A stretch of DNA of 64,000 nt, from the NCBI GenBank assembly GCA_009777475.1, contig WRLU01000002.1:62001-126000 (forward strand), given 5' to 3'. The stretch is from Oscillospiraceae bacterium (GTDB lineage: Bacteria > Bacillota > Clostridia > Oscillospirales > UBA929). Below the pieces are notes generated by a model. That model was not told where the DNA came from and did not search any database. It saw only the letters and a program-made list of their open reading frames with translations. The translations under genes were made by a program, and so were the position numbers. Of the stretch, positions 23,501 to 31,901 are shown piece by piece (within the stretch, counting starts at the first letter, position 1; the number at the start of each line of letters is the position of its first letter).

Positions 23501-24967
23501 AGGTGATCCCCATAGATAAAGCGTACCGTCGGTGTTAGAACCGGAATTGGATTGGAGTGTACCGCTGTTTATCGTAACTATACCGCTGTCGCTAGTCGAA
23601 AGTGCAGATGACGTGGCTTTGAGGGTTCCGCCGTTTATGGTAAGATGGGGGTTGGTCACACTGATGGCGGTATTGGCCGTGTTCACAATACTGCCGGCGG
23701 CGGTGAGTTCCATGCTTCCCGAACCGGAGATATCCACCAGTCCGTCTCTACTGCCGGAGGTATCGTTGTAACTACCCGAATACTCGGCATTCCAAATGAC
23801 TTTTTTGTCTGAAGCATTGATGTATATACTCAGCTGACGGTCTGCTTCCATAAATTTTCCCGAAACGGTGACAGTAGCCCCGGGAGAGTTAAGTGCGTTG
23901 GAGATTGCGGATTGGATTGTTGTAACAGAGGGGTTTTGCACTTTTTGGGTGTTGACGAAAAAGTCATACTCTATCTTTTCGAGCCTTATGTAGCGGTAGG
24001 TATCGCTCCATGGAAACACTCCGCTTCCTGTCTGAGCGGCGGGGGGAGTGCCGGTTGTATTTGTCCAGTAGTCCCACCCGCCGGTGATGGTGACCGTACC
24101 GCCTGTGCCCTGATAACCGGCACCGATGGCTGGGCCGATATTCGTGCCGGTATGGGCTGTGGCTGTAATATTGCCGCCGGATATATTGATCGTGCCGCCG
24201 GATTGGTTGCTGCCGCCGCCGATTCCTGCCCCGCCATAGGTGCCTGTGGCCGTGACTGTGCCGCCGGATATATTGATCGTGCCGCCGGATTGGTTGCTGC
24301 CGCCGCCGATTCCTGCGCCCCCGGTGCCTGTGGCTGTAATATTGCCGCCGGTGATATTGATCGTGCCGCTGGTTGGGTTGCTACCGTCCACGAGATTGCC
24401 GCCTATCCCTGCACCCGAATTGCCGCCTTGGGCTATGACCGTACCGCCGTTTATATTGAGCGTACTGCCGTCCCTGACACGGATCCCTGCGGAATTGCTG
24501 CCGTTGCTTTTGGCTTGGAGCTTGCCGCTGCCGTTTATGGTAAGGGTTGCAGGACGATCTTCACTATAATTTACGTCTATAGCCGACCAGGCCGCTGGCG
24601 TTGCCTCAAGGGAGTTCTCTCCCTCAAGGGTCAAGTTTACTTTTGCATTTGGCCAAATCTGTAGCGGAAAACCTGTCGCCGGGGTAATATTCACGCCTTT
24701 CAGGGTGATATTGATCTCGGCTCCAGCAGTATTCGCAGGCGAACCCACACCCAACCTGTCGGTTGTGGTTGATCCCGAGATTACGACATTCGCACCGTTA
24801 TCTATGATGTAGGTGTTGGTGGCTGAATTATAAGTCCAGCCTGTGCCGATTACGGACAGGTCCTCCTCTGCGTATACCGTGCCGGGCACGGCGGGGATGA
24901 GGGCAAGCACAAACGCAAAGGTCAGCACCCACGCTGCGATTTTCTGAGATAATTTGTTGGTTTTCAT
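20582..24967 (-). CDS. Large secreted surface protein (beta-helix, MBG-like domains, InlB-type repeats)
   Basis: About 1,461 residues. A signal peptide (cut after about 'VPGTVYA') precedes a long glycine- and threonine-rich beta-helix with repeated 'GGTINISGG' rungs (about 60-300), like clostridial carbohydrate-binding surface proteins. MBG-like Ig modules follow ('ITYGETLGDPSAE'), then 'FKDTVDVTIQAADSGSGVAK', a Pro/Ser/Ala stalk ('PTPLPSPTPLPSP', about 1300) and two InlB/Flg_new-type repeats ('GYTFLGWYDGK', 'GYKFQGWFSKK'). No LPxTG or S-layer domain is seen; attachment may use the basic repeats. ATG 24967 has GGAGT upstream. Expression may be tuned by a tetranucleotide repeat and hairpin in its leader. 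Confidence 0.85.
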   Translation of the reverse strand: MKTNKLSQKIAAWVLTFAFVLALIPAVPGTVYAEEDLSVIGTGWTYNSATNTYIIDNGANVVISGSTTTDRLGVGSPANTAGAEINITLKGVNITPATGFPLQIWPNAKVNLTLEGENSLEATPAAWSAIDVNYSEDRPATLTINGSGKLQAKSNGSNSAGIRVRDGSTLNINGGTVIAQGGNSGAGIGGNLVDGSNPTSGTINITGGNITATGTGGAGIGGGSNQSGGTINISGGTVTATGTYGGAGIGGGSNQSGGTINISGGNITATAHTGTNIGPAIGAGYQGTGGTVTITGGWDYWTNTTGTPPAAQTGSGVFPWSDTYRYIRLEKIEYDFFVNTQKVQNPSVTTIQSAISNALNSPGATVTVSGKFMEADRQLSIYINASDKKVIWNAEYSGSYNDTSGSRDGLVDISGSGSMELTAAGSIVNTANTAISVTNPHLTINGGTLKATSSALSTSDSGIVTINSGTLQSNSGSNTDGTLYLWGSPAIIINGGTIENTNTANRVVNSRGNPTIYLSGGTIANGGIHKVGDNGVVYYTGNNLAKIRTSSTSSFILGTNLFQLDGVPVLSQTYNKDVSHKSVTATFHNELTVTSVTSNNSNVKAVLENNEVTLTGDYNGDLTLTIKGTLANGRIPVSFTTAAFGVNVEKPSTTVTVTAPADITYGETLGDPSAEAAAGNVGTFTFRYTGTMANNTPYNSNEKPTLPGEYTVTATLVSATHVGSDSKNFAIDKKLLTWNADGTVSDREFISGNTAATIATAPTLSGVIGGDTVIVKDGTVNFVSPNVGTWAVTATGFGIEGADSWKYTAPAVQPTFANGEIIPSYFKAVKGIHYTTTELNNGWTNGDFVITATSSFDIDYEISKDGITWSVSISYSDDTDNGSATFYLREWIRYTDTGDISAQATETYKIDKTAPTATVQYRDNAFRSFLNTVTFGLFFKDTVDVTIQAADSGSGVAKIEYYRAPEEIANPQTINAWAEDDSLTADATEKFVLYVRVTDFAGNPAILLDSGVVVFTDSGLEAEATYPIGSSRDLTVNIAMNGNTVESITGNGITEDDYTTGTDTITFKNDFLETLTANEYEFDVEWNPMGETYVDGTDSPADSVITLRVILTDVIVTYSSLSTINTGIAKSTERPLTILFDTMPASVAVAASTTTLTSNPWGSPDDYTYDASTGLLTVSRIPTAYSFAVRDGAVAGTVYTFNFSNKTDVSGSINFTPGSAEYTGAEIDCTPATGLDDGTWTYTYIAGTGTLGTNNKPLGAGTYTVRATFEDATRIGTATGTFTITTPLPTPTPLPSPTPLPSPTPPPSAAPSTPPSAAPGSVKPKAPPKAQGTITVNPDGSYTAKAKPGYTFLGWYDGKVRVFKAATYKPTKPGIEPRFQAKTFKIVYTLNKGKLAKKLRVTKFTYGKGISRKNFKKIKPTLKGYKFQGWFSKKKLTGKKMTSIKKTQAKKVTLYAKWKKR

Positions 24968-25041
24968 ACAGAACACTCCTTGTTTTCATTTTGGATTTTC
25001 CGCCTTAGGCGGCAGACTTGGGTTTATGTAAAACGCAGAAA

Positions 25042-25072
25042 GGCGGCTCCCCTCGTGGTAGGGGAAACCGCC
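25042..25072 (-). terminator. Leader hairpin (attenuator-like)
   Basis: GGCGG and CCCCT pair with AGGGG and CCGCC around a six-base loop, giving a strong stem between the tetranucleotide repeat and the surface-protein start. On the minus strand it is followed by CTTTCTGCGTTTT, a weak T-rich tract, so it may act as an attenuator. Confidence 0.5.
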
Positions 25073-25122
25073 TGTTATGTAGTCCGAGCGTTTTAACGTA
25101 TGACAAATAAGCGGAACTATCC

Positions 25123-25197
<75 letters not shown>

Positions 25198-25203
25198 ATG
25201 AAA

Positions 25204-25232
25204 ATTGTTGCACAATTCGGCATAATTGTCAA
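25204..25232 (-). promoter_or_regulatory. Promoter upstream of the tetranucleotide repeat
   Basis: Minus strand TTGACA, 17 bases, AACAAT. The -10 is poor, but the spacing is ideal and the repeat begins about seven bases after it, so the transcript would start in or at the repeat. Confidence 0.5.
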
Positions 25233-25532
25233 GCCTTTTCGCTAAATTTTCTGAATTTATTTGATTCTTGCGGAGCTTTACACTTGCCACAAAAGAATAT
25301 ATTTTCTATTATACAGTTCTTCATTAGATTTTGCAATAGGGTTTTGCAAAAAAAATGCGGTGGGATAAAGATGAGAGATGGAGTAACAGAGGATGAGAAA
25401 GTCCTTGTGTCCGCACAAAACACCCAAACCCCCCGCCCCTCATCTGCCACATCGGCGATATTGCTCATACTTTTTCAATTCGGGGGAAAACCCAGTTACA
25501 ATCAACGATTTACTGTTGAGCGAAATAGAAGC
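25233..25532. other. Gap between surface-protein promoter and tmRNA
   Basis: About 300 bases. No frame with a start site and motif is seen; the open frames here are low-complexity. Confidence 0.4.
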
Positions 25533-25566
25533 AGGGCATAAACAAGATAATTTTTGTTTATGCCCT
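25533..25566 (-). terminator. tmRNA terminator
   Basis: GGGCATAAACAA, about eight bases, TTGTTTATGCCC: a 12-base perfect stem directly after the tmRNA 3' end. Confidence 0.7.
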
Positions 25567-25570
25567 GGGT

Positions 25571-25920
25571 TGGTGGAGGCGGCGAGAATCGAACTCGCGT
25601 CCGAAAACATATTCACACAGCTTTCTTCGGGTAAAGACAGTCTTTTACATTCCCGCCTTCCGCCGCCGACCGTCAGGCTACGGAATTGAGTAGCTTCATC
25701 AATACATAATCCGGGGCAAAGCTTAACCGGGCTACGTTCACCACTGCACGACACCCGCATCCCGGGCCGTGGTCCTCCCGGGCAGGATGGTCACTGCTTA
25801 AGCAGCGACAAGAACTTCAGAATTGTTGTTCTTTAATTTATAAGGTTGCCCTTTTAACGTGGTGGACACCACGACCCGCTTACCGTGCTTCAACATCCCC
25901 GTCGAAGCCTGTACGCCCCC
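25571..25920 (-). ncRNA. ssrA: Transfer-messenger RNA
   Basis: About 350 bases. The 5' end GGGGGCGTACAGGCTTCGAC pairs with the 3' end GCCTCC-A-CCA, and the T-arm GAGTTCGATTCTC is present. The internal frame ends in codons for 'NNNSEVLVAA' followed by TAA, then a GC-rich pseudoknot region. tmRNA frees stalled ribosomes and adds a degradation tag. The tag ends in LVAA rather than the more usual ALAA. Boundaries are set by the acceptor pairing. Confidence 0.95.
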
Positions 25921-25964
25921 ATATAATCAACGTTTTCAATTGAGGATTAAGGCCTGTGACTTTT

Positions 25965-26216
25965 TTATCTTTTGTTCTGTTTCCCGGCATCTGTATCACG
26001 GCTCTTCTTAAACGCAGCCTGAGAAAAAAAAGCAGATCCTTGTGATTCCCTATTGGCACGCAAGGTATCTTCAATCAATTCACTGCGGAATATCCTCACC
26101 TCCTGGGGAGCATCAATACCAACGCTTACCCGGTCGCCTTCTATGGACAGGATGGTCAGGCGTATATCTTTCCCCATGGTAATGGACTGATTAGTCTTCC
26201 GGGTTAGAACCAACAT
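25965..26216 (-). CDS. csrA: Carbon storage regulator CsrA
   Basis: An 83-residue RNA-binding regulator. 'MLVLTRKTNQSITMG' and 'VSVGIDAPQEVRIFRSEL' are diagnostic. In Firmicutes CsrA blocks translation of flagellin mRNA and is held by FliW, which is encoded just upstream and overlaps it by 26 bases. The tail after about residue 58 is longer than in Bacillus and rich in Lys and Arg. Confidence 0.95.
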   Translation of the reverse strand: MLVLTRKTNQSITMGKDIRLTILSIEGDRVSVGIDAPQEVRIFRSELIEDTLRANRESQGSAFFSQAAFKKSRDTDAGKQNKR

Positions 26217-26670
26217 TGATTTCCCCTCCTATCACAAGCGCTTCAATGCGGTCATAAATCGGCTGTTTGGTTGCATAAGGGCTGTTCTCCATAATAATTT
26301 GCCTGGATTGATTAGTATGAGGATTGATCAAAATAGGGGAAACTAAATTTGTGGACATTTCCCTGTAATTACTTGAAATCACCGCCACTGTTAAAACCAA
26401 AATATCTTCATAAGGCGGATTCCCTATTGTTCCAAGCACCTCATCCGAGGCCGATGGGGCATAGTCAGGAAAGAGGCGAAATGGGTTAACCACTGCCAAG
26501 GCAAGATCGGCATCATCCAATGATTGCAGCCACAAAAACGGATCCGTCTCCTCAGAACAGATGAGGGTATACTTGGTACACTCATTGAAAGGCGGAATGC
26601 CATTTTCAAACACAAGGACCTTATCCTCCGAAATATCAATCTCGCCAAAACGCATTGTATGAACTTTCAT
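26191..26670 (-). CDS. fliW: Flagellar assembly factor FliW
   Basis: About 159 residues, starting at ATG 26670 with TAGGAGGG upstream; the longer frame to 26760 lacks a site. Motifs 'MRFGEIDISEDKVLVFENGI', 'PFLWLQSLDDADLALAVVNP' and 'LVSPILINPHTNQSRQII' are typical. FliW binds both flagellin and CsrA and thereby couples flagellin level to its translation. The overlap with csrA supports translational coupling. Confidence 0.95.
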   Translation of the reverse strand: MKVHTMRFGEIDISEDKVLVFENGIPPFNECTKYTLICSEETDPFLWLQSLDDADLALAVVNPFRLFPDYAPSASDEVLGTIGNPPYEDILVLTVAVISSNYREMSTNLVSPILINPHTNQSRQIIMENSPYATKQPIYDRIEALVIGGEINVGSNPED

Positions 26671-26852
26671 GCTCACCCTCCTAAAACACACCCTATTATA
26701 TCCAGACTCAAGTACTAGTAACCAACGCCCCGAATAAGCAGACAGACGAGATGCAGGCATTAGTAAAAATAAGACACCACAGCACCCCGGTCTGCTCTTT
26801 CAATCGAAAAATACGACCGGGATGCAATTTTTAACTCTTTTAATCCTATGAC

Positions 26853-27452
26853 CTATACCGCGCTGTCCACACTGACACCAAGACCATCAGAAACCGGGAA
26901 ATTCAGCTCAACCCCGGGCTCCAGTGTGATCTCAATACTAGTGGGCGTGAACTCAATTACAACCTCGTGCGGGACATATTCACTTGAACCCTCAACATAT
27001 TCCCAGCTTGAGTCAAAGTTCATTGTATCCGCTTTAATTCTTAGTGTCCCCGGCTTGAACGAAACCTCAGGCGGCTTTGTAGGCTTGATGTCTAATTTAA
27101 CATCAGGGCGTTTTTTAGAAGCGGCAACCGCAGGAATAGCATTTCCATTTTGCTCAATCCGCAAAAACTGCAAACCCTCCCTTGCAATGTTACCAATCCT
27201 GGAAATTCCCTTTTGCATAGCGGCGGCACTGTATTCCCCATTCTGCCTCATCGGGGGAGTTTTGCCCATGCTTGCAAAGAATTCGGTGCTATCAACTTTG
27301 AGCTGACCCTGTTCGCTTTGTATTCGGATCCTCTCGCCAGCATTACCGTCCATGCTCAGCTCATATCGTGCGGGGCGGACGCTAAGCTTTGCCATTTGGC
27401 TGTTGATAGAAAAAGAACCAGTCTCTGTCCTAATCACTATCTTGGGCAACAT
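26853..27452 (-). CDS. DUF6470 (YviE-like) flagellar-locus protein
   Basis: About 199 residues. The start 'LPKIVIRTETGSFSINSQMA' and middle 'EYSAAAMQKGISRIGNIARE' fit the YviE/DUF6470 family that lies between flgL and fliW in Firmicutes. Its exact role is not known; the locus suggests flagellar assembly. ATG 27452 is chosen because GGAG is eight bases upstream. Confidence 0.8.
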   Translation of the reverse strand: MLPKIVIRTETGSFSINSQMAKLSVRPARYELSMDGNAGERIRIQSEQGQLKVDSTEFFASMGKTPPMRQNGEYSAAAMQKGISRIGNIAREGLQFLRIEQNGNAIPAVAASKKRPDVKLDIKPTKPPEVSFKPGTLRIKADTMNFDSSWEYVEGSSEYVPHEVVIEFTPTSIEITLEPGVELNFPVSDGLGVSVDSAV

Positions 27453-27551
27453 ATCAATCACTCCTTTAAAAATAAATTTACCATCACTGGGATCTGTATG
27501 TATTCACTGTTTCTCAACAGAAAATACTCCTGGATAATAGTAGTCTTAGGT

Positions 27552-28631
27552 CTACCTCATAAAGTCCATCAAGGTGGGGGGCAAAATCCTCCCGCCAACA
27601 GACAAAGACGAGCGATATACTGACTCAGCCATTGTAAACCACATCATTGCCTCGGCGTAATCTAAGTCCTCAACATCCGATTTCATCTGCCTATAGTTGA
27701 TAGAATCCTGAGCATAGCGATCCTCCAGCATCTCAAGTCGGGCCAAACGGCCTCCTACCTCGGTCATTTGCGTTAAAACATGCTTCTGCATAGTCTGAAG
27801 GCGTTCTATAAATGGGAAAATATCAGGATGACTAGGATAATTTGCGGAATCGGGATTCCAGTCACCATCCCATAATGGGTCATCGGTATCCCTTAATACC
27901 CCCACAGGGTCAGGCTCCTCGGTCGATGCTAAAATTTCACCTAGCGCATACAGAACATAGTACACACTGTCCCTATTAAGGCCGAAGGCCGAAGCAGGAT
28001 TCAGCCCTACTGCAAAAGCCCCGGCAAAGTCACCGTCATTCTCAATTCTGTAGTAATCCAGCCCGACACTGACCTCATAGAGTATATTCCCGAATTCGTT
28101 GTAATCATCCGGATCTGTTCCATAGTCGCCAACCATATCCACCCAGCTATCCCAATGGGTATATAAAAACGCCCCATCCTCACCAGCTATAAAGGGTTCC
28201 CTGGTTATGTTATATGCCCCGAAAATAAACTTATCACCCAGGGTTGTATTGGCTATGGTCAGTATCTGATCGCGCAGCTGCCTTATTTCCTGAGCAACAC
28301 TCAGCCGATCAGCGGCCTCTAAGGTATCATTGGCGGCCTGTACGGTAAGCTCATATGCCCGCAATATAACGTCATTGAGCTGACTCAGTGCTGTTTCCGT
28401 CTGGGTAAGCCAAGCATTTGCGTCAGACACATTGCGCTGGTACTGCTCAACATCTGATAGCCGGGCGTTAGCTGAAAGTGCTTTTACGATATTCACCGGG
28501 TCCTCTGAAATGCGGCTGATTTTTCTGCCTGTAGACAGCTGGTTTTGCAAGCGGAACATACCCTCTGTTGTGGTTGATAAATTCCGATTGTAGTTACCCA
28601 CCATCATGTTATTAGTAATTCGCATTGCCAT
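27552..28631 (-). CDS. flgL: Flagellar hook-associated protein FlgL
   Basis: About 359 residues. Flagellin-like N-terminal helices ('MRITNNMMVGNYNRNLS', 'LSTGRKISRISEDP') and a C-terminal coiled coil ('SINYRQMKSDVEDLDYAEAM') are present. FlgL (HAP3) joins the hook-filament junction with FlgK. ATG 28631 has GGAGG five bases upstream. Confidence 0.93.
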   Translation of the reverse strand: MAMRITNNMMVGNYNRNLSTTTEGMFRLQNQLSTGRKISRISEDPVNIVKALSANARLSDVEQYQRNVSDANAWLTQTETALSQLNDVILRAYELTVQAANDTLEAADRLSVAQEIRQLRDQILTIANTTLGDKFIFGAYNITREPFIAGEDGAFLYTHWDSWVDMVGDYGTDPDDYNEFGNILYEVSVGLDYYRIENDGDFAGAFAVGLNPASAFGLNRDSVYYVLYALGEILASTEEPDPVGVLRDTDDPLWDGDWNPDSANYPSHPDIFPFIERLQTMQKHVLTQMTEVGGRLARLEMLEDRYAQDSINYRQMKSDVEDLDYAEAMMWFTMAESVYRSSLSVGGRILPPTLMDFMR

Positions 28632-28679
28632 TTCTATTCCTCCCATGAGCCTTTATGCATTATTACGCAAAGGCATTTT

Positions 28680-30446
28680 TTAGAGACCCACCCTGCCGGT
28701 GCCGTTAATGAGCTTGTCTAGCATATCGTCAATTGTGGTTATGCACCGGGCAGAGGCATTGTATGCGTGCTGGAATCGGATAAGGTTTGTCATCTCCTCG
28801 TCCTCGCTGACTCCTGATACCGATTCTCTTTGCATTTGAACACTTGCCAGCAGGTCGGAGTATGAGGTTGCCATTCCATTGGAGCTATACACGTTACTTG
28901 CCAAATTACCTAAAAAGTTTTTATAAAAGCCCTCCGCCGTGGTGTCAAGCTCAAACTCCCTGAACAGCTCCACACTCCGCATGCCCGCAATGAGCATCAG
29001 GGCTATTTCATTATTGCCGGTATGGAAGTGACCGTCAGGCTCCGCAAAAACCTCCTCTGAGGAAACCGCGATATTAAAGACCGACCGGATAATATCCTCA
29101 GAAACCCCTATTGTGTTGGCGGATAAACCCTCAGGGTTGAAGAAATCGTATCCAGTTGTTGAGGCACTGCCGCTGTAGGGTGCTGTGAATCCATTAACAT
29201 GTATGCTGTTGAAAACCTGTACAAAGGCGTTTACAAACTTGTTCAGCTCACTGATATAGTAGGGAATGCCCAAATTACCTCTGTAATCTGGATCAATATC
29301 CTCAGCCTGAATCCAAACGTCCCTCAGATCAAGGTAACTTTGCAGCTCTCCGCCGCTATAACCCGGAACGCCATTTTCGGATCTTCCGTTTAATTCAAGG
29401 TCATCGCCGCTTACGCCTTTTTCTTCAAGACCCTCCCACGCCTGACCTGTTGCTAAACGAAACTCCCCGCCTAAAAACGCCTTGTAAAAGGTCATCCGCG
29501 ACTCGGCATCCTCGGTGGGTGTTTCTCCATAGACTGCAAGTAAAAGGTCATCGTCAAGCCATCCTTCTATTTCTCCCTCGCCATAAATATTGTCATGCCC
29601 ATCGGTAAGCGGGAAATATGCCCTATGCCAGACCAGAAGATTGTCGTACATATCGTCCCACCCGGCATCGGGCTGGGGAGGGCCGGCGTAAATCACAAGC
29701 TGCGACATCTCGGTTCCGTAGATGTTATGTATAGGGCCGTTTTGATCCTCGGAGAAGGGAATTTCGGCATAAGAAACATTCACTAGGGAAGAAAGCTCAT
29801 CTAAAAGCAAGTTCCTCTGGTCCCGCAAATCATTGGCAGACGAGCCTCCCATTTCAAAGCGGAATATAGCATCGTTCAGGCTTGAAATTTTACGCAGGAT
29901 TTCGTTGGTATGCCTCACCTGCTGATTGAATGCGAAATCCTGATGCTCCATCAGGGTAACCAGCTGCTCGTGGTACATGCGCAAAACGTCCGACAGCCTC
30001 GTGGCCTCATTCGCCATATGAGTGCGTACGGCTTGGTCAACCGGGTTTTTAGAAACCTCCTGGATGCTATTGAAAAAGCTTTGCAGTACGCCATCAAGCG
30101 AGTTGGAGTCAATGGTGTTGAATACATCCTCCACATAGTAGAGGGCACCGGAACGAGTATTCCAATAAGAGGCCTTGGTCTGCTGATCGCGGAACTGCCG
30201 ATCTAAAAATACATCGCGGATTTGATCCAGGCTAAGTGCTTTTACGCCGTAGCCGGGGGTACCCCTCTGGGCGTTGACAAGCTGAGGCGGATAGTATCCG
30301 GGATTCACCGCCTGAGAGGCAAACCTCTGGCGAGTATAGCCCTGGACATTTGTGTTGGCTAAGTTATGCCCCACAACGTCAATTTGGAGCTGCGCCATAT
30401 ATAGGCCGGAGTTAGCCGTGTTTAGTCCAAAAAATGTAGGTCTCAA
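28680..30446 (-). CDS. flgK: Flagellar hook-associated protein FlgK
   Basis: A 588-residue HAP1 protein with the N-terminal 'GLNTANSGLYMAQLQIDVVG' and 'NLANTNVQGYTRQR', and the C-terminal 'NLIRFQHAYNASARCITTID' helix needed for polymer contacts. It is exported by the flagellar type III system and sits between hook and FlgL. A central insert near residues 250-400 is acidic. It is co-transcribed with flgN. Confidence 0.95.
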   Translation of the reverse strand: MRPTFFGLNTANSGLYMAQLQIDVVGHNLANTNVQGYTRQRFASQAVNPGYYPPQLVNAQRGTPGYGVKALSLDQIRDVFLDRQFRDQQTKASYWNTRSGALYYVEDVFNTIDSNSLDGVLQSFFNSIQEVSKNPVDQAVRTHMANEATRLSDVLRMYHEQLVTLMEHQDFAFNQQVRHTNEILRKISSLNDAIFRFEMGGSSANDLRDQRNLLLDELSSLVNVSYAEIPFSEDQNGPIHNIYGTEMSQLVIYAGPPQPDAGWDDMYDNLLVWHRAYFPLTDGHDNIYGEGEIEGWLDDDLLLAVYGETPTEDAESRMTFYKAFLGGEFRLATGQAWEGLEEKGVSGDDLELNGRSENGVPGYSGGELQSYLDLRDVWIQAEDIDPDYRGNLGIPYYISELNKFVNAFVQVFNSIHVNGFTAPYSGSASTTGYDFFNPEGLSANTIGVSEDIIRSVFNIAVSSEEVFAEPDGHFHTGNNEIALMLIAGMRSVELFREFELDTTAEGFYKNFLGNLASNVYSSNGMATSYSDLLASVQMQRESVSGVSEDEEMTNLIRFQHAYNASARCITTIDDMLDKLINGTGRVGL

Positions 30447-30452
30447 AATTCC

Positions 30453-30977
30453 TCAAACCTTTCGATCAATAATACCGGGCCGAGCCGGGTTATCTGAAAA
30501 ATCAGAGTTGGTGCCATCTGTTCCGTATACCCCTGGGTCATTATCCGGCTCCAAAACATCCATGGCAAAGCGTACATACTCAAGCCTTGACTCCAAACAA
30601 CGGTGATTTTCTGCGTTAAACTCTTCTAATTGCTTGAGCAAACTTCCCATTTCGGTGTGCAGTTTTTGCAAATCATCCGCCTGCCCCACAGTGCCATGGT
30701 CGGCAAACGTCATCATTGTAACATCCTCAGGCCTGCAACCGATCTCGGTGACTAGCATTTCAACGCACCTCATTCGGCGTTTTTCAGCCTGCTCAAGGCG
30801 TAACAGCAAGCCATGCTCTTCCCTTACAATTGCATCAAGCTCATCGGTTTCTTTAGAAAAAATAGCTTCCTTTTTGTTTTTTGAAAGCCCGAGCAGTTTG
30901 GAGTAAATATCCTTTTCCTGCCGCATGATGCTCATGAAGCGAGCAACCAGCCCATTCAATTCCAAACCGAACCCCAC
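30453..30977 (-). CDS. flgN: FlgN-like export chaperone
   Basis: A 174-residue helical, charged protein ('LLRLEQAEKRRMRCVEMLV') in the standard FlgN position between flgM and flgK. FlgN delivers FlgK and FlgL to the export gate. Family sequence is weakly conserved, so context carries most weight. Confidence 0.8.
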   Translation of the reverse strand: MGFGLELNGLVARFMSIMRQEKDIYSKLLGLSKNKKEAIFSKETDELDAIVREEHGLLLRLEQAEKRRMRCVEMLVTEIGCRPEDVTMMTFADHGTVGQADDLQKLHTEMGSLLKQLEEFNAENHRCLESRLEYVRFAMDVLEPDNDPGVYGTDGTNSDFSDNPARPGIIDRKV

Positions 30978-30982
30978 CCTTC

Positions 30983-31252
30983 TTAGCCGAGAATACTGCG
31001 TATTATCCTTTCGGCAATAACTGCGCTGTCAGCCACATACGAGCCATCCGCTATTCCACGCTTGATAGCAGAAATTTTGTCCATTCTATCAATAGGAGAA
31101 TCCATCGCCGCTTTTGCCAAAGCATCGGAAAAAAGGCTTTGGGAAATGTCTAACGTGTCGGCACCGAGCAACGGCTTGCTTTTATCGACACGGCAAGCCC
31201 CTGAATTCCTGTAGCTTTCAAAGCCAATATTTGCTAATCCGCTGATTTTCAT
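30983..31252 (-). CDS. flgM: Anti-sigma factor FlgM
   Basis: An 89-residue protein whose C-terminal half ('DRMDKISAIKRGIADGSYVA') fits the sigma-binding region of FlgM. FlgM holds the flagellar sigma factor inactive until it is exported through a finished hook. GGAGGAGG is upstream of the ATG, and a sigma-D-like promoter lies about 100 bases upstream. Confidence 0.9.
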   Translation of the reverse strand: MKISGLANIGFESYRNSGACRVDKSKPLLGADTLDISQSLFSDALAKAAMDSPIDRMDKISAIKRGIADGSYVADSAVIAERIIRSILG

Positions 31253-31352
31253 TTAGTACCTCCTCCTTTTACGTAATTTTCCGCCAATTCACAAGGATAC
31301 TTTTCATCCGGAGCTTTGGGAAAAGGCTTGCTGTTACTTGCCCCTATATATT

Positions 31353-31379
31353 GTATCGTAACAATTTAAGATAACTTTA
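31353..31379 (-). promoter_or_regulatory. Sigma-D (sigma-28)-type flagellar promoter
   Basis: Minus strand TAAA, 15 bases, TACGATAC, compared with TAAA-15-GCCGATAT. It lies between yvyF and flgM, where Bacillus also has an internal sigma-D promoter, and would drive flgM onward. Confidence 0.55.
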
Positions 31380-31396
31380 GTCTTTTTGAAAAAATT

Positions 31397-31825
31397 TTAT
31401 AAATTTTTTTGACGAACCCGGACGTGCATCTTTCCCTTGCTGGTCTGCCCGGGGTCGCGTACCTCCGGCGCAGGCCTAATTTTCTCAAGTAAATCGGCAC
31501 CCGAGCCCCTTACCTTGGCGATACATCTATCGCACAGCTGCCCTGTAACAATAGGTATCCCACAGCTTTGGCACTGCAACAGCCCAGCATTGTTTTGCGA
31601 TAAAATCAAGCGGCCCTCACGAAGCCAATTGCGAATAATAACCTCGCAGACACCGGTTTCCTCACACACCTCCTCCATCGAAGAGCCGGGAAACTCATAA
31701 AGGAAATTCCTCACCCTTTCAAACTCTAAGTCAGTTTTTTTTATACACGCATGACATAGCGGATTCCCCAGGTAATTAAAGATTTTCTTGCAACGCTTGC
31801 AATTCCGAACATCCACAAAAAACAC
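31397..31825 (-). CDS. yvyF: YvyF-family flagellar-operon zinc protein
   Basis: A 142-residue protein with two zinc-ribbon halves ('CKRCKKIF' with 'CHAC', and 'CQSCGIPI' with 'CDRC') around a helix-turn-helix-like centre ('SSMEEVCEETGVCEVIIRNW'). This matches the YvyF family found just upstream of flgM in Firmicutes. It is thought to regulate flagellar expression; its target is not established. Confidence 0.85.
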   Translation of the reverse strand: MFFVDVRNCKRCKKIFNYLGNPLCHACIKKTDLEFERVRNFLYEFPGSSMEEVCEETGVCEVIIRNWLREGRLILSQNNAGLLQCQSCGIPIVTGQLCDRCIAKVRGSGADLLEKIRPAPEVRDPGQTSKGKMHVRVRQKNL

Positions 31826-31901
31826 ACCCTTTCAAAATTTAATAAAGCCTGCAACAAGAACGTGGGCACGCACTCAAGACTTTTGCCGACAGCTGACACA
31901 A

